Assembly: GCF_019649055.1 (NCBI RefSeq)
Contig: NW_026570280.1
Location: 310,001-374,000 of the forward strand
Source: Paramacrobiotus metropolitanus
Lineage: Eukaryota > Tardigrada > Eutardigrada > Parachela > Macrobiotidae
DNA: 64,000 bases
Direction of reading: 5' to 3'
Position numbers and translations under genes: made by a program. How positions within the stretch are numbered: the stretch's first letter is position 1; each line of letters starts with the position of its first letter. Of this stretch, positions 22,100 to 33,349 are shown piece by piece. Below the pieces are notes generated by a model. That model was given only the letters and a program-made list of their open reading frames with translations, was not told where the DNA came from and did no database searches.

Positions 22100-22958
22100 T
22101 TAGAACGCCGGCCAGCTTCCAGTGGGACTAACGATCTTGGATGCTCTTTTCAACTTGCTCCTATTGAGTAGTTCACAATTGTGCAGGCCTATTTGATATT
22201 ATGTGAACTGGCTGACGTCGAATAAAATTGCATAAAGCTCCTTTTACTCGTATGCTTTACTTTAATTTTTCTCAACAAGGAGTTCACGATTCGCAACCAC
22301 ATCCGTACTCGGGCACGCGTAGTAACTGCAGTTCGACACGTTGTCGAACTATAAACGCTATAATGGTAGATTGGTAGTCTCTATCCAAGTGAGGCTTGCT
22401 TTGCGCGACAATCCCTGTTTTTCAATGTCGGGTCCTCCATTTTAATTCTTCCTTGTCGATCTCTCGGGATAAGATTCTCTGTGAGGTTGACAAATTTATT
22501 GCCCAACAAACAAAATGCCGGTTAAGATGAACAGCTAACCGTACATAATACTGCGTCGGATGCAACAATAGAAATGCAATATAGAGCACGTTATTCAGCA
22601 GTCAGCCGCCATCGGATAAGAAAATTAATAATACACAGAGCGGCGACGGCGTTTGAGGATACTAACGATAGGAATTCAAACAGTAACGGGGAGCAGTTCA
22701 AGAACAACTGGTCTTACGGCGCTGCGGGGACATCGCGGCTCGCATTGTTGCACGACATGACACTTTAACGGCTACGCTGGATAAAAAGGTCACGATCATG
22801 GTCACGTCTCAAGTCAACGCCGCAGTCTTCGACAGCAGGAATGAGTGAGACCTATTGCACAAATACACGTAATGGAATTCGCACACGCTAACATGCGGTT
22901 CGGTATTCGGTTAGGCCAGTGCCCGGTGCCTCATTCTCCGAGGAAAATCGTGGCGCCG
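22100..22958. other. Intergenic region, convergent gene ends
   Basis: About 0.85 kb between the SPOC gene (+) and SNAP-like copy 3 (-), which converge here. Apart from the AATAAA polyadenylation signal of the SPOC gene I see no feature. The short frames have no similarity to anything else in the window. Confidence 0.45.
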
Positions 22959-24005
22959 TCATTCACGCGCACGGTCGTATTCGGTAGCCCACAGCCGCTG
23001 CAGTGCGCGGCCCATCATCATCCGGCTCCATTCACTCAGGAGGCGGTAGGCGCGGTAGTTACTCGGGGGGCTCCCCGCGGCGCACTGCGCAACGATTCCG
23101 CTGCTCGCGGCGTCGGCCGTCAGCAGCTGCTCGACGTTCTTCGCCGTAAACTGATCCTCCGCGTGTCCCATCGCCTGGCGCAAGATGCCGCGCTGCTGAC
23201 TGCTGCGGAATGCCGGCATCCGGTCCTCGTAGCGCGCCACGGCAATCTTGGCGTCCAACGGTCCATCGCGGACGAGGTGGCACACTACCGCCCGGAAGTA
23301 CGCGTAGTAGGCCATGTCCGCGTTGGCGTACAGGCGAGCGCCGACGCCGGTAGTGGGGAAGGTGAAGTAGGTGTCGGGGGCGTTGGCCGGGGTGTTGCGC
23401 TGGCCAACGTCTTCGTAGATCTCGATAGCCCGCTTGTAGTACCCTTGGCGCGCTAATAATTCGGCCACCGTCAGCCAAGCCCGGTCGGAGTGGTAGTGAC
23501 CCGCCGACTCCCCGATCTCGTACAACCGGGCCGCCTCCTCGAAGTGCCCAGTCCCGGCGTCCATGTCCCGTGGCACTACCAGCTGCCCCAGGACGGCGTA
23601 GTGCCCGGCGGCCGTGAAGAAGTCCCCGGCGAACGTCAGGAGTTCGGCCGCCAGCAGCAGACAGGTCTCCGCCTCGCGGTGCTGGTCCGCTTTGACGAAG
23701 CAGTCGCTGGCCGTCGTCAGCAGACCGCTGGCCGTGCTGAGCGGGGCGCCGGTGGTCCGGGACGGGCCGGTGCTGTCGTCCGCCTCCAGCGGCGCTTTCA
23801 GCTGGCCGGCGTCGCGGTAGGCGACGCCGGCGGCCTCCCATTGGCGGGCAATTTTAAAGAAGTTGCCGGCGTTGCGGTACAGATTGCTGGCTTCCAGCTG
23901 GTCGCCGCGTTCGGCCGCCCGGCAGGCGGCGGTCATTAAGGAGCGTGCGCAGTGCTCCGTGGAGGGCATGGTGCTGTACGCGGAGTGGGCTGCTCGCGTA
24001 CTCAT
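22959..24005 (-). CDS. Alpha-SNAP-like protein, copy 3 (intact)
   Basis: An open frame of 348 codons from ATG 24005, chosen because it directly follows the acceptor CTTTAG/G and aligns with all paralogs. The protein is a run of TPR-like helical hairpins as in NSF attachment proteins: EASNLYRNAGNFFKIARQW, TASDCFVKADQHREAETCL, AAGHYAVLGQLVVPRDMDAG, HFEEAARLYEIGE, RAIEIYEDVGQRN, YFRAVVCHLVRDGPLDAKI, RQAMGHAEDQFTAKNVEQLL and LLSEWSRMMMGRALQRLW. Alpha-SNAP bridges SNARE complexes and the ATPase NSF. Against canonical alpha-SNAP (about 295 residues), this protein has an inserted acidic/Ser/Thr linker (EADDSTGPSRTTGAP), seems to lack the hydrophobic N-terminal membrane loop, and ends ARE without the penultimate Leu. 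An upstream donor at 24561 marks the 5' UTR intron. Confidence 0.85.
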   Translation of the reverse strand: MSTRAAHSAYSTMPSTEHCARSLMTAACRAAERGDQLEASNLYRNAGNFFKIARQWEAAGVAYRDAGQLKAPLEADDSTGPSRTTGAPLSTASGLLTTASDCFVKADQHREAETCLLLAAELLTFAGDFFTAAGHYAVLGQLVVPRDMDAGTGHFEEAARLYEIGESAGHYHSDRAWLTVAELLARQGYYKRAIEIYEDVGQRNTPANAPDTYFTFPTTGVGARLYANADMAYYAYFRAVVCHLVRDGPLDAKIAVARYEDRMPAFRSSQQRGILRQAMGHAEDQFTAKNVEQLLTADAASSGIVAQCAAGSPPSNYRAYRLLSEWSRMMMGRALQRLWATEYDRARE

Positions 24006-24561
24006 CCTAAAGATTATTATAACCTTAGCAAACGTACTGTAACAAAAATATGTACATAAAAGCGTATCAACCATTTTTAAATGTAGCGGCTGGCCGTTAG
24101 CCATAGCATCTGCACCGAACGAGCTTTACATATAGATCTATATAGAGCGAGTTTACGAGAAACAGAATTATGTATTATGTACAAGCATAAATTTTAATGT
24201 ATTGGTTTAGTCGAAGTGGGAAACTACGTTTGGGTTTATTGTTGTAGATTTTCATTTTATAAAATGTGTCCTTAACGAAAGCCGGGAAAGCCTGGCTTAT
24301 TGTCCCACCTCACTGCACTCGCTCCAAAAAATAATTCACCAGCAATGCGAGCAACTTTGTATTTATGCAATAATGTAACTTGCAAAACCGTGTAACGTAT
24401 ATCAACCGAAAAAATTGCAAAAGACGTTAATCATATCAAACGCAGAGAATTCTGGGCAATCTCCAGGCAAAATTAATAAACTGTTGTTTCCAAGTGTATG
24501 TACTCCGAATAAATACGTACTATCTTGATAACAATTTTCGGGTGTGGCTCTAACAGCTTAC

Positions 24562-25159
24562 CTGTAATTAACGTCGGCAATTATGCAGAAATCACGCTGC
24601 AGTGGATTCGGACGGCCTGTGGATGATGACCTACACAAAATCAAAAATGAACGCCTTGGAATGAGAAGGCTGTAAATAAGCTCAAGTAGCAGGGCAGTCG
24701 AGCAGAGTGCAAAACGCACAGGACGCCAACCAAAAATGCTGTCGGTTTCCTTTTTCGCCTCGAAGCGGCTCTCAGGAAAGAATCATCAGAGACAGCGATG
24801 GCGCAACTTGCTGGTGCATACTTGTGCCATGCTTGGGCACAATAGAATCCATGCACAGGGGCGAAAGGCCGGTTAGGAATTCTCTCGGTCTGTGTCCTTG
24901 CTCTACCTCCTTTAATGAGTATTAATTGAGTAGTAATTGACTGATTCGGTAGAAAAAGCAGTCTGTCTGATGCAGTGTTACAGCACCAGGGTGTTTTCTC
25001 TAGAATTCATATCGAACGTGCGTGGTATTAATTACTAAATGACTACGCTGATCGGTTATTGAGCAGGCCTGGAATCCGAGTCTAAGCACTGCACAAAGCT
25101 CGTTTTTTTAAAAATATTTTTGTGCGGAATCGGGATGGCGGGGTCTGCAAGCATAGCAG
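24562..25159 (+). promoter_or_regulatory. Head-to-head intergenic block with first-exon-like sequence (25135-25159)
   Basis: Contains the recurring words GTGCAAAACGCACAGGACGCCAA, TCGGTTTCC and TGTCTGATGCAGTG, conserved with the other SNAP upstream blocks. At the right end, GTGCGGAATCGGG precedes ATG 25135, giving MAGSASIA and a CAG/GTAGG donor. The GTGCGGAATC context and the MAG start match the first exons of the CAAX genes at 33.9 and 50.6 kb. It may be the first exon of the CAAX gene whose last exon is at 27281, but phase 1 does not fit that exon directly, so an intermediate exon would be needed. Confidence 0.45.
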
Positions 25160-25160
25160 G

Positions 25161-27067
25161 TAGGCTTTCTTTTCAAAATTCTTACCATTATATGTATTTA
25201 TTCGTCCACGTTATGCGATAATTTCCACCTGCAACTGTTATCATTTATTTTCTACCTCGTTACAATTATAAATGTTTTGCCCATAATTGCTTTCCGTATA
25301 CGTAGGGGGGACCGGGAGTGCCAGTGGAGACGTCGAGCCGGCAGGCGGCAACAATGCGAACGTGAATTTCCTGTTTGTCACAACGGAAGTTAACACGGTT
25401 TAGAATTCCAGTTCATGCATGGGCGCTTTGCCACATTCGCTTTCCCGCACTCCCCAACACTTTGGTGTATGGTTTGAAGGTTTCATGACATTAGACAGCC
25501 AAAACAATTTCTGCAGAAATGATGGCGGACTGGTGCCCATAACATCCACTTGGCGGTTTCGAAGTTAGCACTTCAGAAAACCGGAACATGGCACCAAATT
25601 CGTGTACATACACGAAAACTCTCACGTTCGTGCATTCTCAAACATTTCCTTTAAGTGCAGTATTAATGCAAACGTTTAATCGCATACAGGCGTGCCAGAA
25701 GTCCCATTGCGTACCGATCTGAAATTACTGTACATATGTATAATATTACATAATAATAATATCTATATGTACAACATCGTATACAGCTGTTTTGTATTAT
25801 GGTTTGCTTGTCATTTGCCACGGTTTCTGGTGTCAGTATTTAAATCACTGACCAGGCTGCGGTATTCTAATAACGGCAATTTGCTGATCATATGCCTTAT
25901 GGTTTGTCTATTATAACGCGGGGCCGTATGGGCGCCACGCGTATCCTCGACAGCAAAACAGCGGTGAACTGACAACGGTACAATCGCTAATGAGGTGTGA
26001 TTTCGGCTCTATTGTGTCATTTGGAATGAGACATTCCGCAAGGTTAAGCATATGCGTCTATGGGAAGTGAAATCCACATCAGTGAAATCCACATTGCAAC
26101 GAGTATACCCTCTTCTACCTGTTTTTTTCTAAGTACGATCAAAGAGAACTTATTCAGCACAAAATTTACTACAAAACTAAACTAATCTTAACAATTTTAG
26201 CAATGCCAGTAAAATGTCACACTCCGTTTTCTGCAAAAGCAAACAATGTCCCAAGTTATAGCTCTTGCCATATACACGTGGCCAGGGCGGCGACTTCGCT
26301 GTACTTGAATGGCTTTTGATCTACTCTTGTACAGAACTTGTGATGTGTGAGCGTCGTTTATTTGTCGCTACAACCTTTGTGAAAAACGATTTATGACCAG
26401 TTTTTACTTTTTAGCAATAACATACATCGTATGTTCACTTACAGTTGTTAGAAATATTAAATTATATTTACGACTTATGTAATATACGATATTAGCACTT
26501 TTCTACGATTTATTACCCATTTTTGAAATTTTATACAAAACTGAACTAGTTTTGAGAATTTTAAGCAGATTGTTAGAGTGTCGAGTAGTAACAGCAAGTA
26601 CTAACATTACTCTGTAACATTAAGTACTGGATATCTCAGTCATAATCAAACTGGCTAATACAACCAAAGCTAAAAACAATCGTCGTTAATTCACATTCTG
26701 TTTAGAAAATTTACTGGAGCATACTTACTTACTGTAAGCACAATTCAAAAATACGACAACAGATTTGCACAATGTCAGTGCAGAAGCATGGTTAGATTAC
26801 TTCCATACATATGGAAGTATAACTTATTTAGCTGTTGTTATAGTAAACAACAATAAATATATATAATTAAAAGGAAAACGACATTAAGCGAAGTTGTTTG
26901 ATCTGATTCCGAATGAAGTTTTGCATATGCTTGTAAAGCAGTCCTATATGTATCGCGCTACTGTCTCATTTCAAATGACAATGGCTAGGCACGCTGCGCC
27001 TGGTATACCCTCGGCACGCCTGATTGTACGGTTGTCAACTCGGATGAGGCTTTAATGCCGAAATCTA
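25161..27067. other. AT-rich region without recognised gene
   Basis: About 1.9 kb with no supported coding frame. It lies between a CAAX-type first exon and the CAAX last exon at 27281, so part could be intronic. GAATGAGACATTCC and CATTTCAAATGACAATG surround two short similar stretches (about 26010-26050 and 26960-27000), possibly the ends of an old insertion. Confidence 0.35.
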
Positions 27068-27280
27068 ATGCGCACCGTGGCGCAGCAACACCAGACTAAC
27101 AAGGAAGGATTCTGCAGCCAGTGCAACTGTGCTGCAGATCCGTCAAAACAGCGCAGAAATTTGCGGGGTGGAAATCCCCAGAAAGAGCGAATAGCTACTC
27201 AGGAGGGCGGGGCGTCCCGCCCTTACAGAGTACACTATACCATCGCTCGTGGTTTTTACAGTGTATATGCAATATTGCAG

Positions 27281-27409
27281 GAAGATGAGGAACGGGAGCA
27301 AGTTCTTGCGGAACTGATCGCCATTCGAGAACGTTTGCTGGAGTTGGATGCGTTGTTGGACAAACACGTTGCTCGTGAGCGAAGACGCCGTCAGTGTACC
27401 ATTTTGTAG
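27281..27409 (+). CDS. Small CAAX-box protein, copy B (last exon; CTIL)
   Basis: After a clear acceptor (ATATTGCAG, 27280) the exon encodes 42 residues: an acidic-to-basic amphipathic helix, EDEEREQVLAELIAIRERLL, then LDALLDKHVARERRRRQ and CTIL-stop. CTIL is a CAAX box, and Leu at the last position predicts geranylgeranylation rather than farnesylation. A polybasic stretch just before the Cys is typical of plasma-membrane-targeted CAAX proteins. Position (plus strand, facing SNAP-like copy 4) and layout equal the other CAAX genes, although sequence similarity is low. The frame stays open leftward to an ATG at 27068, which would give 113 residues if this intron is not removed. The first exon is not securely placed. 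Confidence 0.5.
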   Translation, partial: EDEEREQVLAELIAIRERLLELDALLDKHVARERRRRQCTIL

Positions 27410-28105
27410 CGATGGATGTCATGACGGAAGGAACTGCGAACAATTTTATAGCATCTCTTTCTGTAAAAGGTTTTTCAGTGCATCACTGCGGATTTCGTTG
27501 TGGCAAATTCTTGTTGCAACTTCGGACTAATTTCTATACAATAATCCTTATTCACGCGTTTTTATAGCAATCGTTAACCGTGTTGCATAAACGTTAGCTT
27601 GGCTTTGTCAAAGATATTTTTGCCGGTTTCTCTCCGAAAAAAACAACTGATCAATAATTTTCATAAGTTTGCAAATGTTTTGTGGAACGAAACGCCTGCT
27701 TTTGTCACCGGAATGGACAACACTTAACATGCAGTAATTAAATAAAAAGATCGAAGAATGTTTTCGATTTGCGTTCTGTGCGGAGGATAATTTGATGAAT
27801 ACGGGCTGTTGTCGAAGAAATACAGACACTCGCAAGTCGCAAGTACAGATGCTACGTACTGCACTAACGCACATTACACAGCATAATTAAAAGAAATCAG
27901 AACGAGATTGACGAAAGCACATATTTGGCTTAACAATTAACACTTTATACATCCTCATTATACGAAATCGTACGTAGTCGTAATAAGATATCGGATAGTA
28001 AAGCGAAAGCGGCCCGCTTACGAATATCCCTGCTTGGCGGAAAGGTCGCAGCTCACACTTCTATCGCGCATATATATCGGAATATACAGAAAGAAGAAAA
28101 AAGCA
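27410..28105. other. Intergenic region between convergent CAAX B and SNAP-like copy 4
   Basis: About 0.7 kb, AT-rich. Parts resemble the corresponding 3' intergenic regions of the later cassettes at 31.5-31.9 and 37.6-38.1 kb (for example GATCGAAGAATG...TTTTCGATTTGCGT, GACACTCGCAAGTC). No gene is seen. Confidence 0.45.
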
Positions 28106-29125
28106 TTATTCGTTTGCTTTGCGCGTTTGTCCGTTTTCAGCATCATGAAGCTGCTCCAGCGCAGGACCCAACATCCCCCGGCTCCACTGGGTCAGGCTCA
28201 GGTAGGCCATGTGGCCGCCGCCGTGGTGGTAAGCGGTGCCGTATCCCTTCTTCGAGTTCGCGGCGTCCGTCTTCAACACCTTCTCGAGGCTCTCCACCGT
28301 GAAGGCGTTCTCCGCGCCGCCCATCGCCTGGCTGATGATACCGCGCAAAGCACTACTGGCGAATCCCGGGTGTCGGTCCTCGCAGCGCACCACGGCCATC
28401 TTGGCGGCCAGCGGTCCGTCGCGGCACAGATAGCACAGCACCGCGCGGAAGTACGCCGCGCTGGCCTTCTCCGGGTCCAGCCAGGTGTGGGCCCGGAAGT
28501 AGTCGGTGGCGAAGGTGTAACGGTCCTGGATCTCGTGGACGGTCGCGTCGCGGAGGTTGGCCTGGGCCACGCCCTCGAAGATGGTGATGGCGCGCTGGTA
28601 GTCGCTCTGCCGCGCCGCCAACTCGCCAACGGTGAGCCACGCCTTCTCCGCGTTGTCGCTTTTGAACGATTTGCTGGTGGCCTCGTACAGGCGTGCCGCT
28701 TGTTCAAAGTAGAACATCCCGCGGTCGAGGTCCCCGGCCGCCACCAGCTGGCCCATGGAGATATAGTGCCCGGCGGCCGTGTTGAAGTCCCCGGCGTCGA
28801 TGAGATGCGTGGCCGCCGCCTGCAGACAGTGTACTGCGTCGCGGTGGTTGCCCGCCTTGAGGAAGCAGCTACTGGCGCCCTGCAGGAGCCCGCTGTCACT
28901 GCCCCGTTTACGCGGCGCCAGGCGGGCGGCCTCCTGGTAGGCGGCGCCGGCGGCCTGCCACTCCCGGTCCAGGTAGAGCCAGTGGCCGGCGCGACAGTAC
29001 AGGTCGCGGGCCTCCTGTCGGTCGCCATGCGCCGCCGCGGTGCGGGCGGCGGTTAGCAGGCGCTGAATCCGGCGCTCCTCCGACGGCATGGTGTCGTACG
29101 CAGAACGGGGTACTGGTGCGTACAT
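28106..29125 (-). CDS. Alpha-SNAP-like protein, copy 4 (intact)
   Basis: 339 codons from ATG 29125, directly after ATTTTAG/G. Helical repeats in order: EARDLYCRAGHWLYLDREW (about residues 35-55), LLQGASSCFLKAGNHRDAV, AAGHYISMGQLVAAGDLDRG, YFEQAARLYEATS, AWLTVGELAARQSDYQRAI, AYFRAVLCYLCRDGPLAAKM, ISQAMGGAENAFTVESLEKV and LSLTQWSRGMLGPALEQLHD. The L-T-Q-W-x-x-x-M-L block matches the DQW-x-x-x-ML of alpha-SNAP. Its C-terminus, AENGQTRKANE, is a few residues longer than its neighbours'. A donor CAG/GTAAGA at 29554 and the acceptor at the ATG define a 0.43-kb 5' UTR intron. Role by family: SNARE/NSF adaptor; actual activity unknown. Confidence 0.85.
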   Translation of the reverse strand: MYAPVPRSAYDTMPSEERRIQRLLTAARTAAAHGDRQEARDLYCRAGHWLYLDREWQAAGAAYQEAARLAPRKRGSDSGLLQGASSCFLKAGNHRDAVHCLQAAATHLIDAGDFNTAAGHYISMGQLVAAGDLDRGMFYFEQAARLYEATSKSFKSDNAEKAWLTVGELAARQSDYQRAITIFEGVAQANLRDATVHEIQDRYTFATDYFRAHTWLDPEKASAAYFRAVLCYLCRDGPLAAKMAVVRCEDRHPGFASSALRGIISQAMGGAENAFTVESLEKVLKTDAANSKKGYGTAYHHGGGHMAYLSLTQWSRGMLGPALEQLHDAENGQTRKANE

Positions 29126-29599
29126 CCTAAAATAAATCACAGTAACATGTACAGATCGTACGCACTCCTAATACATAATTATGTATTCGTACACATAGGG
29201 GTGTTTGTTAACCACGGCCTTTGCAGCGAGTGATTTCTATACCCACTGGAAAAGCGAATTTCTTCTGGTGGGATTAAGAAAGTGTTACGGGACGCTCTTT
29301 GTGGCCATAGACAAATGTTTGCTCTAATTACGGTCCTAAGCACCTCGCTGCGCTCGACGCAAACGAACAGCCACGTGAGGAATAATCTTTAAAATATTCT
29401 ACCGGTATAGTAATTTTCCTAAGAAAAATAATTAACGGGAAAATTGCAAGCTAAAAACAAATGCAAAATGTAAAATAATTCAGCTTCGCCTTCTTCGTGC
29501 ACGATGATCCCGATACTACAAATAATCTATGTAACTGCTGCATCATATTCTTACCTGGATTTGATAACAAGATTTCCCGGAAAGCCCTCTGTATCTGTA

Positions 29600-30388
29600 T
29601 TAGAACTGGACAACAGGTGCTCTGACTGGTGACCTTTAGTCGCACAAATGACAATAGTGTCCTGTTTATAAAACTGTCGGTAATTTGTTTAGAAGCTTTC
29701 GTAACTTACAGATTAAAGCTTGCCCAGAAGAAGGCTGAAAAGCACTTATAGGCAGTGCAAATAGAGCGGAGTGCAAATTACAGCAGAACGCCAAAGAGTT
29801 TCGTCTGACTGAGTTGTAACCGATAGGGACACAGAGAGCGAACAAAGAATGGTGGTCTGCTTCCCTTCGCCTCAGTGTGCCACTGTGCGCTTGGATAAAA
29901 TAACCGACTGAGGATGATGTCATGGAGTCGACAAAGTGGAATTTTATTTCTCTCGCTCCTTCTCTTCCTCTCTCGTTCGGTTGTTCACTGTGGAGTCTAC
30001 CTAGTGTCTGTCGGTCTGCAGCGGTCTTGTAGGAGCTTCATTGTAGCGGATGAATGAATTTTTTTTTCTTTTATTCGGCTTCGGCCAGCATACATAATAA
30101 ATCGCCTGCGCAGGTTTACACTAATTAAAAGCATCAAATTTTTAAACATTAAAAAAACATCCAAAATCGTTAGTGTCACGCATGATCTTGGGACGTGCGT
30201 TAAGTGAACCCAAAACAGCTGCTGCATTTCCACGGACTACCGCTAGACTGAAACGTTACATTATGGATGAATGAATTCCTGTGCATGTGAACCATTACCC
30301 GTTTACGCAACCAGCTGCACGAAAAACAAGCAGCGTGTTGAGTGTCAAAAGGATTTTGAAAGTACTACATTTATTTTATGCGGAATCA
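29600..30388. promoter_or_regulatory. Head-to-head intergenic block between SNAP-like copy 4 and CAAX C
   Basis: Shared words with the other blocks are GGTGACCTTTAGTCGCACAAATGACAA near the SNAP side and GAGTGCAAATTACAG...AACGCCAAAGA and GGTCTGCTTCCCTTC further right. A diverged inverse repeat or small insertion with TTTTTTTTCTTTTATTCGGCTTC lies at 30058-30250. The conservation of non-coding words between the two divergent genes suggests shared regulatory DNA; no factor-binding site can be named. Confidence 0.4.
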
Positions 30389-30854
30389 ATGGCAGACGGC
30401 AGTGTAGGTTCTGCCCGGGGATCTCGGTGGGAATGCCGAACCGGTAACCTTCGCCAATGTAAGTTATTTTCTAAACCAGGAAGTTAATTGCTTCCAACCT
30501 CAACAGTCCATGTTCATCCTTATGACGACCTGCGACTTCTTCCGTATTGCCTGTAGCTGTAATTACGAGTCATATAGTTAGAAAGCAAATGCTACAAAAT
30601 TATTTAAAAAATTCGTTTCCCGAGATTGTTCCCAGTCTGCAGTCTACATGCAGTTTCCGTCCGTTGTTGCTGGGCTGGGATTATTATGTGTATCTGAATG
30701 CGGAACTGGCTCGCCGTCGGGACCTGCGCGCGATCAACGACTCCGAGCGGCTGCGAAAAAACGCGCTGCTGAGCAGCGCCGCCAGAGCGCACGCACCGGC
30801 TACCAGGAGACGATGAAAAAATGCCTCTGCTGTACGCTGTACCATCATGTTTAA
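30389..30854 (+). pseudogene. Small CAAX-box gene, copy C (decayed)
   Basis: Exon 1 (ATG 30389 to about 30458, donor GTAAGT) aligns at DNA level with the other first exons but is out of frame after a few codons. Exon 2 (30673-30854) aligns with GWDYYVYLNAELARRR..., but its acceptor is CTG instead of CAG. The frame shifts in the basic helix, and a 7-base duplication (GCTGTAC) turns the CAAX end CCTIM into CCTLYHHV. Three independent faults make it a pseudogene. Confidence 0.75.
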
Positions 30855-31958
30855 CGATGGATGTGTTTTGTCCGGATGATCAACCAAATTGCCATGCTTA
30901 ACTTTTTCACTGTCAGGATTCTCACTCTGGAGGATCAACAAGCAGTTTTTCATCCGTACTAATGATGACATTAACCAATTATTTTCAAACGATCGCTAAC
31001 TATGGTAGGTTGACCTTTATGGTTTCGTCGTTTCCTCCGTATAATAGTTGGTGCTAACAAATTTGCTCTGGCTGTAGATTTTGTTTAACTAATACTTGGG
31101 GCGCCGATAACAACTGTCGCTATCGCATAAGATTTATGACGATAAAGATTATTATGATCATTTGGCTCGTTAGTAGTCGTATACGTTCAAATCTGGTCCC
31201 GATAAAACCCAACAAAAGGAGTTTCGCGCAGTAGGAATCACGTCAGATCAAAACCATGAAATATGTATACAAGTAGCAAGGAAAACTTCGGAATTGACAA
31301 AAAGAACTTTATCCAGAGGACACTGTAGTTATTCCGCTGCGATAAAACTGACGCTCCGTGCAGTGCGGCCTCGGGGACCAGCGAACCCGGAAGTGCCGTG
31401 ACGATGCAGCAGCCCGCACGGTCTTCCAGCGCTGCCTGTGGTTCGCTGCGCTCGGCCCAGCTGCAACCGACGATGCCGTCATAAATGCATCGAGGATGGT
31501 TAGACTTTATGGTAGTACTCTTTTCTACACCGTTTTTGCCGGCAACGATTGATCGTTATGTACAGTAATTTTTCAGGTGCCTATTATATTACATAAATCT
31601 TTTGTGAACTAAAAAAACTAAATAATGGCTGCTTCCGTCAGGGTATACGGTTAACAGTTATTGAATAAAAAACTCAGAGAATTTATTTTACGATTTCGCG
31701 TCCTTTGTGGAGGCTGATTTGATGCCAACAGGCTGTTGTCAAATAATTAAATACTCGTACATACAGATACAGTTGTACAACAATAACGCCCATTTTAACA
31801 ATTAATAAGAAAGACCCGCACATTTAATATGGGATAACCGAAACAAAACTGGCAGAAAACACGAAAGGCCACGGCTAACGCTGCTATCGCGCGATAGAAG
31901 TACAGATAAAATTGTAATTTACGTGAAAGATAAGCAATTGCTGTTCGGAGTGCCCCAT
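30855..31958. other. Intergenic region between convergent CAAX C and SNAP-like copy 5
   Basis: No intact gene. Sequence 31500-31720 (TCTTTTCTACACCG, GGCAACGATTGATCGTTATG) matches the same interval in later cassettes (37580-37700 and 47960-48080). A GC-richer piece at 31350-31490, with CTGCGCTCGGCCCAG, matches part of the unknown pseudogene at 35440-35460, so a small relic of that gene lies here too. Confidence 0.45.
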
Positions 31959-32984
31959 TTAACGCGTCTGTTCTTTCTCAGCGTCCCGCAGTTTCTCCAC
32001 AGCACGGCCTAGCATCATCCGGTTCCACTGCGTCAGGCTCAGATAGGCGATGTAGCCACCGGCGTAGAGGTAGGCGGTGTCGTATCCCTTCTTCGTGTTT
32101 TCCGCGTCGGCCGTCAACACCCTCTCGAGGCTCTTCACCGTGAAGGCGTTCTCCGTGTCGCCCATCGCCTGGCGCAGGACGCCACGTTGCACGCTACTGG
32201 CGAAACACGAGAGTCGGTCCTCGCAGCGCACCACCGCCACCTTGGCGGCCAGCGGCCCGTCCCGGCACAGATAGCACAGCACCGCCCAGAAGTACGCCGC
32301 GGCGGCCCTCTCCGGGTCGTGCCAGGCGCCGGCGCGGAAGTAGTCGCAGGTGGCGAAGATGTGACGGTCGGGGGCGTCGTGGACGGTCCCGTCGCGGAGG
32401 TTGGCCTGGGCCACGCCCTCGAAGATTGTAATGGCGCGGTGGTAGTCGCCCTGGCGTGCCGCCAACTCACCGACGGACAGCCACGCCCTCTCGGCGAAGT
32501 CGTTTTTGAAACCGATGCTGGCGGTCTCGTAGAGGCGGGCCGCTTGTTCGAAATAGGCTATCCCGCGCTCGAGGTCCCCGGCCGCCACCACTTGTCCCAT
32601 GGAGACGTAGTGCCCGGCGGCCGTGGGGAAGTCTCCGGCCTCCGCCAGCACCGTGGCCGCTGTGCGGAGACAGTGCAGGGCGTCGCGCTGCTTGTCCGCC
32701 ATGAGGAAGCAGTGACTGGCTGTGCGCAGTAGGCAGCTGATGGTACCGGCATTGATTGGCTGGCGCGCCGCCGCCCGGAGGCGGGCGGCGTCCTGGTAGG
32801 CGGTGCCGGCGGCCTGCCATTCCCGGTCCAGGCTGAGCAAGTGGCCGGCGCGGCAGTACAGGTCGAAGGCTTCCCGCTGGCTGCCATGTGCCGCCGCGGT
32901 GCGGGCGGTGGTTAACAGGCGCTGGAGCTGGCGCTCCTCGGACGGCATGGCGTCATATGCGAAACGGGATGCTGGTGTTGTCAT
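31959..32984 (-). CDS. Alpha-SNAP-like protein, copy 5 (intact)
   Basis: 341 codons from ATG 32984, which follows ATTTTAG/G. N-terminus MTTPASRFAYDAMPSEE; repeats EAFDLYCRAGHLLSLDREW, LLRTASHCFLMADKQRDAL, AAGHYVSMGQVVAAGDLERG, YFEQAARLYETAS, AWLSVGELAARQGDYHRAI, AYFWAVLCYLCRDGPLAAKV, LRQAMGDTENAFTVKSLERV and LSLTQWNRMMLGRAVEKLRD, ending EKEQTR. It is close to copies 4, 6 and 7 and forms with them one subgroup (CYLCRDGPLAAK, GGYIAYLSLTQW), distinct from copies 2 and 3. A donor at 33296 gives a 0.31-kb 5' UTR intron. There is no sign of damage. Confidence 0.85.
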   Translation of the reverse strand: MTTPASRFAYDAMPSEERQLQRLLTTARTAAAHGSQREAFDLYCRAGHLLSLDREWQAAGTAYQDAARLRAAARQPINAGTISCLLRTASHCFLMADKQRDALHCLRTAATVLAEAGDFPTAAGHYVSMGQVVAAGDLERGIAYFEQAARLYETASIGFKNDFAERAWLSVGELAARQGDYHRAITIFEGVAQANLRDGTVHDAPDRHIFATCDYFRAGAWHDPERAAAAYFWAVLCYLCRDGPLAAKVAVVRCEDRLSCFASSVQRGVLRQAMGDTENAFTVKSLERVLTADAENTKKGYDTAYLYAGGYIAYLSLTQWNRMMLGRAVEKLRDAEKEQTR

Positions 32985-33349
32985 CCTAAAATCAATCACA
33001 GTATTCCAACTATGCTCTTCAAGCACCTCAACTCGAATTATTATTGTTTATCCTTAATACGCGATACAGCTCTTAAAGAGAGCAAACGATTCGGCTCTTA
33101 GAACCTCGCCGCGCTCGGCGCACATTAACATTCACATGGTGATAATTTTGGAAATATTCTGTTTGTCAGGAAAAGTTAAAGGAAAAACTGCGTGCTGCCA
33201 AACCGCAGGATAAATTCAAAATAATTCTGCGGCAAAAGGATCCAGAAGCAAAGAATAATTAAATTTTCGGTAGCACTCTACAACCATATTCGTTACCTGG
33301 AATTGGTGGCAAAAAGTCACCGAAATCCTTCGCTTCTGCAGCAGATTCG

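Noticed and set aside
28034-29056. 340-codon plus-strand frame opposite SNAP-like copy 4 (and 308 codons at 48444-49370, 185 at 38434-38991, 181 at 32187-32732)
   Set aside because: These are antisense shadows of GC-rich SNAP-like coding regions. They start and stop at different points in each copy and have no domain.
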